A DNA stretch of 10,169 nt from Microbacteriaceae bacterium. GTDB taxonomy: Bacteria > Actinomycetota > Actinomycetes > Actinomycetales > Microbacteriaceae. The notes beneath the pieces are model-generated. The model was not told the DNA's origin and did no database searches. It was given only the letters and a program-made list of their open reading frames with translations. Of this stretch, positions 6,444-10,169 are shown in pieces. Each line of letters starts with the position of its first letter. Within the stretch, counting starts at the first letter, position 1. A program made the position numbers and the translations under genes. Where the stretch lies: NCBI GenBank assembly GCA_011620705.1, contig WOYR01000225.1, forward strand, positions 1 through 10,169, read 5' to 3'.

Positions 6444-7799
6444 ATGACTCATACCCGGCCCAACGTGATCTGGGTGATCGCTGACCAGTTCCGCGGTCAG
6501 GCTATGGGGCACCGCGGCGACCCCAACGTGTCGACGCCGAACCTCGATCGGCTGGCCTACGAAGGCACCCATTTCCCTGCGGCGACCTCGGGAACTCCGC
6601 TCTGCACGCCGGCCCGTGCTTCATTCCTGACCAGCCTCTACCCGCATGAGTCCTCAGCCCCGACGCACAACTCGCCGCTGGATCCGGACAAGCCCACGAT
6701 CGCGACCGTGCTCGAGGGCGACGGGTACCGCACCTGCTGGATCGGCAAGTGGCACCTCGACGGGGGCATCGATCACGGCGAGCGGTACCGCGTCGTGCCA
6801 GCAGGCCGCCGGGGCGGCTTCCGCGACTGGTTCGGGTTCGAGATCAACAATCGCCCGTTCAACACCTGGATCAACGTCGACATCGACGGGGAGGCCACGG
6901 TGAAGCACCTGCCGGGCTTTCAGACCGACGTGCTCACGGATGTGCTCCTCGAGTGGCTGGCCGACGCCGGCGCCCACGACGATCCGTTCTTCGCGGTGCT
7001 GTCGGTCGAGCCTCCGCACAACCCCTGCGTGGCGCCGGCCGAGGACATGGCCCGCCACCGACCCGCCGACGTCGTCTTCCGCGACAACGTCCCCGACGTC
7101 GCCCGCGTGCGCGATCTCGCGGCCGTCGAGCTGGCCGGCTACTACGCGGCGATCGAGAACCTCGACGCCAACGTCGGGCGGATCCGCGACCGACTCGACG
7201 AGCTCGGCCTGCGCGAGGACACCTACATCATGGTGTTCTCAGACCACGGCGACATGGGGGGCTCCCACGGGCAGTTCCGCAAGTCGGCGCCATGGGAGGA
7301 GGCCATCCGCGTGCCGTTCATCGTGGGCGGCCCCACGCAGGAGCATCAGTGGTACGAGAAGGCGCGCGCGGACTCCGTCCTGAATCACGTCGATGTCGCG
7401 CCGACCACGCTCGGACTGTGCGGGGTCGCCGTGCCGGAGTGGATGCGCGGCTACGACTACTCCGGTCGGCTGCGCCTGCGCGGCCCGGACCCGTTGAACC
7501 TCGCGGGCGCCGGCCGAGAGGCCGAACCGCGCTCGGCGTACCTCAGCCTCCCCGTCCCCAGCGGTCACGCCGATTCGATCGACCGCCCCTACCGCGGCGT
7601 GGTGACCGTCGACGGATGGAAGTACGTCTGCCTGGAAGGGCAGCCCTGGCTCATGTTCGACTTGAACGAGGACCCCTACGAGCAGGTGAACCTCGCCTTC
7701 AACCTGGCGTTCGCCGAGAAGCGCCGGGAACTGCACGAGGAGCTGGCGGCCTGGATCGAGCGGACCGACGACCGGTTCGAGCTGCCGGTGCTGGCATGA
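6444..7799 (+). CDS. Type I sulfatase, cytoplasmic, ADQ/CTPAR subtype
   Basis: A 451-residue alkaline-phosphatase-superfamily sulfatase that hydrolyses sulfate esters using formylglycine and a divalent metal. The nucleophile motif is CTPAR with Cys54, the substrate of FGE; Arg58 follows. Other expected residues are Asp14 (with Gln15 in place of the common second Asp, as in an ADQ-type subset of the family), Lys102 and His104 in GKWHLDGG, His192 in EPPHNP, Asp267-His268 in FSDHGDMGGSHG, and Lys280. The sequence begins directly with the first catalytic strand (RPNVIWVIADQ), so there is no export signal. The ATG at 6444 follows GAGAGGA seven bases upstream. Its stop overlaps the next gene as ATGA. 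The ADQ and SDHGDM patterns recall sulfatases acting on sugars or choline sulfate; substrate assignment is not possible. Confidence 0.94.
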   Translation: MTHTRPNVIWVIADQFRGQAMGHRGDPNVSTPNLDRLAYEGTHFPAATSGTPLCTPARASFLTSLYPHESSAPTHNSPLDPDKPTIATVLEGDGYRTCWIGKWHLDGGIDHGERYRVVPAGRRGGFRDWFGFEINNRPFNTWINVDIDGEATVKHLPGFQTDVLTDVLLEWLADAGAHDDPFFAVLSVEPPHNPCVAPAEDMARHRPADVVFRDNVPDVARVRDLAAVELAGYYAAIENLDANVGRIRDRLDELGLREDTYIMVFSDHGDMGGSHGQFRKSAPWEEAIRVPFIVGGPTQEHQWYEKARADSVLNHVDVAPTTLGLCGVAVPEWMRGYDYSGRLRLRGPDPLNLAGAGREAEPRSAYLSLPVPSGHADSIDRPYRGVVTVDGWKYVCLEGQPWLMFDLNEDPYEQVNLAFNLAFAEKRRELHEELAAWIERTDDRFELPVLA

Positions 7800-9397
7800 G
7801 GGCGCGCCCCAACGTCGTCCTGATCCTGGCCGACGACCTCGGATTCTCCGATGTCGGCAGCTACGGCGGCGAGATCTCCACCCCTCAACTCGATCGACTG
7901 GCCGCGGAGGGCGCGCGGCTGACCCAGTTCTACAACACGGCGCGCTGCAGCCCATCGCGGGCGTCGCTGCTCACCGGGCTGCACCCGCACCAGACCGGCA
8001 TCGGCATTCTCACCGGCTCCGATGGGGAGGTGGGCTACCCCGGAGACCTGTCGGATCGCGCCGCCACCGTCGCGGAGATCCTCCGCGACGCGGGCTATGC
8101 CACCGGGATCACCGGCAAGTGGCACCTCTCCTCCGACATCATCGAGCCGAACCACTCCTGGCCGACGCGCCGCGGCTTCGACGAGTTCTTCGGCACGCTC
8201 GCCGGCTGCGGCAGCTACTACAACCCGGGAACGCTCACCTCGGGCGAGGTCCCCGCCGACGACGCGATCGAGGACGACGAGTTCTACTACACCGACGCCA
8301 TCGTGGACCGTGCTGTCGACTTCATCCACCGCCGGTCCGCCGCGCCGGACGGGTTCCTGCTCTACGTGCCGTTCACCGCACCGCACTGGCCGCTGCACGC
8401 CCCCGAGGAAGCCGTGGAGCGCTACCGCCACCGGTTCGACAGCGGGTGGGACCGGCTGCGCGCCGAGCGGCTCGAGCGGCAGCGCGAGCTCGGCATCGTC
8501 GCCGCCGACACCGTGCTCAGCCCGCGCGATCCGGGCGAGCCCGCATGGGATGCCGTCGACGATCCGGGCTGGCAGGCGCGGCGCATGGAGGTGTACGCCG
8601 CTCAGGTCGAGCTCATGGATGCCGGGATCGGCCGGATCCTCGCCGCGCTCGACGAGCAGGGCGTGGCCGACGACACGATCGTGATCTTCCTGTCCGACAA
8701 CGGCGCCTCGCCGGAGGAGATCCCCCACATCCCGGACTTCCGCGATCATCTGGAGTTCTTCACCCCCACGTCTCGGGCGGGCGACGCGGTGGCGCTCGGC
8801 AACGAGCCGGCGATCATCCCCGGCCCGGAGGACACGTTCTCCAGCTACGGCCGGCCGTGGGCGAACCTGTCGAACACGCCGTTCCGGCTCTACAAGAAGT
8901 GGATCCATGAAGGCGGCATCGCGGCCCCGTTCATCGTCCGGTGGACCGCCGGCGGCGTCGCCCCCGGGTCCATCATCCGCAGCGCCCACCAGCTCACCCA
9001 CGTGCTCCCCACGATCCTCGAAGCCACCGGCGTGCCGCATCCCGACACGGTCGATGGACGGCCCGTGCTGCCGCTCGAGGGGCCCAGCTTCCTCCAGGAA
9101 CTCCGAGGCGGGACGTTCGATGACGACAGGCCATTGTTCTGGGAGCACTGCGGCAATGCGGCCGTCCGACGCGGCGACTGGAAGCTGGTGAGGCGCTTCC
9201 AGCTGCCGTGGGAGCTGTACGACCTCTCCAGCGATCCCGTCGAGTTGCACGACGTGGTCGGCGAGCACCGCGAACTGGCCGAAGTGCTCTACCTGCAGTG
9301 GGCTGCGTGGGCCGGCCGGGTCGGGGTGCAGCCCTTCGAACGGATCGTCGACCTGTACGAGCTCCGCGGCGCCGGAGAATCCGGCGCCGCCCGCTAG
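7796..9397 (+). CDS. Type I arylsulfatase-like sulfatase, cytoplasmic, ADD/CSPSR subtype
   Basis: A 533-residue sulfatase resembling Pseudomonas arylsulfatase AtsA in motif order and spacing. Visible residues are Asp13-Asp14 (LADDLGFSDVGSYGGE), CSPSR with Cys51 (converted to formylglycine) and Arg55, Lys108 and His110 (TGKWHL), His197 (FTAPHWPLHAP), Asp301-Asn302 (LSDNGASPE) and Lys368 (YKKWIHEGG). Together these match the complete metal and sulfate-binding set known for AtsA. The start is the ATG at 7796-7798 overlapping the previous stop; the frame is open further upstream but that part lies inside the first sulfatase gene. There is no signal peptide, so it is predicted cytosolic. It probably acts on a different position or linkage of the same sulfated sugar, given its coupling to the first sulfatase and low similarity to it. 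Confidence 0.95.
   Translation: MRARPNVVLILADDLGFSDVGSYGGEISTPQLDRLAAEGARLTQFYNTARCSPSRASLLTGLHPHQTGIGILTGSDGEVGYPGDLSDRAATVAEILRDAGYATGITGKWHLSSDIIEPNHSWPTRRGFDEFFGTLAGCGSYYNPGTLTSGEVPADDAIEDDEFYYTDAIVDRAVDFIHRRSAAPDGFLLYVPFTAPHWPLHAPEEAVERYRHRFDSGWDRLRAERLERQRELGIVAADTVLSPRDPGEPAWDAVDDPGWQARRMEVYAAQVELMDAGIGRILAALDEQGVADDTIVIFLSDNGASPEEIPHIPDFRDHLEFFTPTSRAGDAVALGNEPAIIPGPEDTFSSYGRPWANLSNTPFRLYKKWIHEGGIAAPFIVRWTAGGVAPGSIIRSAHQLTHVLPTILEATGVPHPDTVDGRPVLPLEGPSFLQELRGGTFDDDRPLFWEHCGNAAVRRGDWKLVRRFQLPWELYDLSSDPVELHDVVGEHRELAEVLYLQWAAWAGRVGVQPFERIVDLYELRGAGESGAAR
9366..9390 (+). repeat. 11-bp stem, 3-base loop hairpin at the 3' end of the second sulfatase gene
   Basis: GCGGCGCCGGA (9366-9376) and TCCGGCGCCGC (9380-9390) are perfect complements around a GAA loop, covering the last codons of the sulfatase and ending four bases before its stop codon. 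The right arm can instead pair onward: CCGGCGC (9381-9387) with GCGCCGG (9397-9403), so two mutually exclusive stems exist. No T-tract follows, so it is not a classical intrinsic terminator. It may reduce read-through or protect the sulfatase message before the regulator gene. Confidence 0.5.
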
Positions 9398-9432
9398 CGC
9401 CGGGGCTGCAGATCAGAAGGGATACTCGAATC

Positions 9433-10169
9433 ATGTCGACGACCCAGAGAACGGCGATCTCGCTGTCGGAGGGTGCGAGCAAGCTGCTCGCGATCCTCCG
9501 CGACGGCATCCCCCGCACCCGTGCCGAGCTGGTCGAACGGACGGGCGCCGTTCGGTCAACGGTCGGCATGCGCATCGACGAGGCCGCAGCGCTGGGTCTG
9601 GTCGAGGAGCTGGCCGAGCCGGTCTACACGGGTGGCAGACCCACGACCCGGGTCCGCTTCGTCCCGTCGGCGCGGCTCGTCGTCGGCATCGACATCGGCG
9701 TGGAGCACACCGCCTTCGCCATCGCAGACCTGCGCGGCGAGACCGTGACGGCACGCCGCCATCAACGCGACCCCGCCGAGACCCCCGAGGCAGCGCTCGA
9801 GCGCGTGCTCGACGGCATCTACGCGGCAGCGGACTCGGAAGGACTGGACCGCGCCCTGATCGCCGGGGTCGGGATCGGCATCTCCGCACCGGTCGAGCAC
9901 CGCACCGGTCGGCCGATCAAGCCCATGCTGCTTCCGGGATGGGACGGGTTCGACATGCCCCGCTGGTTCCTCGACCACGCGGGCCTCCCAGCATGGGTGG
10001 AGAAGGACGCCCACATGATGGCCGTCGGCGAGCGGAGCCTGAGCGCGGCGCCGGAGCCGAACATGCTCTTCGTGAAGGTGGCGGCAGGCATCGGCGGCGG
10101 CATCATCATCAACGGCCAGGTGTACCGGGGGACGGATGGAACTGCCGGAGTCATCGGGCACATCCCGGT
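9433..10169 (+). CDS. ROK-family transcriptional regulator (NagC/XylR type), 3' end cut by window edge
   Basis: The frame opens with the ATG at 9433-9435 and runs open for 245 codons to the right edge; about 130-160 residues are probably missing. Residues 10-60 form a winged helix-turn-helix (SKLLAILRDGIPRTRAELVE, then the recognition region around AVRSTVGMRIDEA). A glycine turn with TGGRP leads into the sugar-binding ROK domain: VVGIDIGVEH (83-92), EKDAHMMAVGER (190-201, keeping the Asp of the ROK catalytic loop) and the glycine-rich AAGIGGGIIINGQVYRGTDG, then TAGVIGHIP. The usual GE-x-GH motif reads GVIGH, so the kinase-type glutamate is replaced, consistent with a regulator rather than a sugar kinase. 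AAGGG lies 11 bases upstream of the start. It follows the sulfatase by 35 bases, in the same direction, and most likely controls this locus in response to the sugar. Confidence 0.9.
   Translation, partial: MSTTQRTAISLSEGASKLLAILRDGIPRTRAELVERTGAVRSTVGMRIDEAAALGLVEELAEPVYTGGRPTTRVRFVPSARLVVGIDIGVEHTAFAIADLRGETVTARRHQRDPAETPEAALERVLDGIYAAADSEGLDRALIAGVGIGISAPVEHRTGRPIKPMLLPGWDGFDMPRWFLDHAGLPAWVEKDAHMMAVGERSLSAAPEPNMLFVKVAAGIGGGIIINGQVYRGTDGTAGVIGHIP

Noticed and set aside
6749..7795. Upstream in-frame extension of the second sulfatase
   Set aside because: It lies inside the first sulfatase gene in another frame and is Arg/Pro-rich. The true start is the ATG overlapping the first sulfatase stop.
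7676..9268. 530-codon minus-strand open frame opposite the second sulfatase
   Set aside because: Antisense to a gene with a full set of catalytic motifs; its product shows no recognisable fold and is an artefact of G/C-rich third positions.

Overview
The window looks like chromosomal DNA from a high-GC Gram-positive bacterium. The evidence is strongly G/C-ending codons, frequent GTG starts, tightly overlapping genes, a leaderless gene and actinobacterial-style families. A member of the Microbacteriaceae is a reasonable guess, but the sequence alone does not prove it. No phage, IS element, CRISPR array, tRNA or rRNA was seen.

Left part (1-1400, all minus strand): this is a small accessory or defence-type patch. 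A helix-turn-helix DNA-binding protein runs off the left edge and has a good promoter that predicts a leaderless mRNA. Upstream of it lies a complete vapBC-type toxin-antitoxin pair with an AT-rich, partly symmetric control region.

Centre (1506-6289, minus strand): a compact five-gene operon, in transcription order: sugar ABC transporter solute-binding lipoprotein, two CUT1-type permeases, an aldose 1-epimerase-like protein, and a formylglycine-generating enzyme (FGE). Genes overlap or lie within 20 bases of each other. The leader before the binding protein has unusual symmetry and can fold over the ribosome-binding site. A perfect 13-bp hairpin sits in the first codons of the first permease gene. 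No ATPase is encoded in the window; CUT1 importers of actinobacteria commonly share a housekeeping ATPase.

Right part (6444-10169, plus strand, divergent from the operon): two type I sulfatases of different subfamilies (CTPAR and CSPSR active-site motifs) overlap by ATGA. They are followed 35 bases later by a ROK-family (NagC/XylR-type) regulator cut by the right edge.

Together the centre and right form a sulfated-glycan utilisation locus. The transporter would import a sulfated mono- or oligosaccharide. The FGE would convert the active-site cysteine of both sulfatases to formylglycine. The sulfatases, which lack export signals, would remove sulfate in the cytoplasm. The epimerase would interconvert sugar anomers, and the ROK protein would sense the sugar. 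No glycoside hydrolase or sugar kinase is visible; these may lie beyond the right edge or elsewhere. The substrate cannot be read from the sequence.
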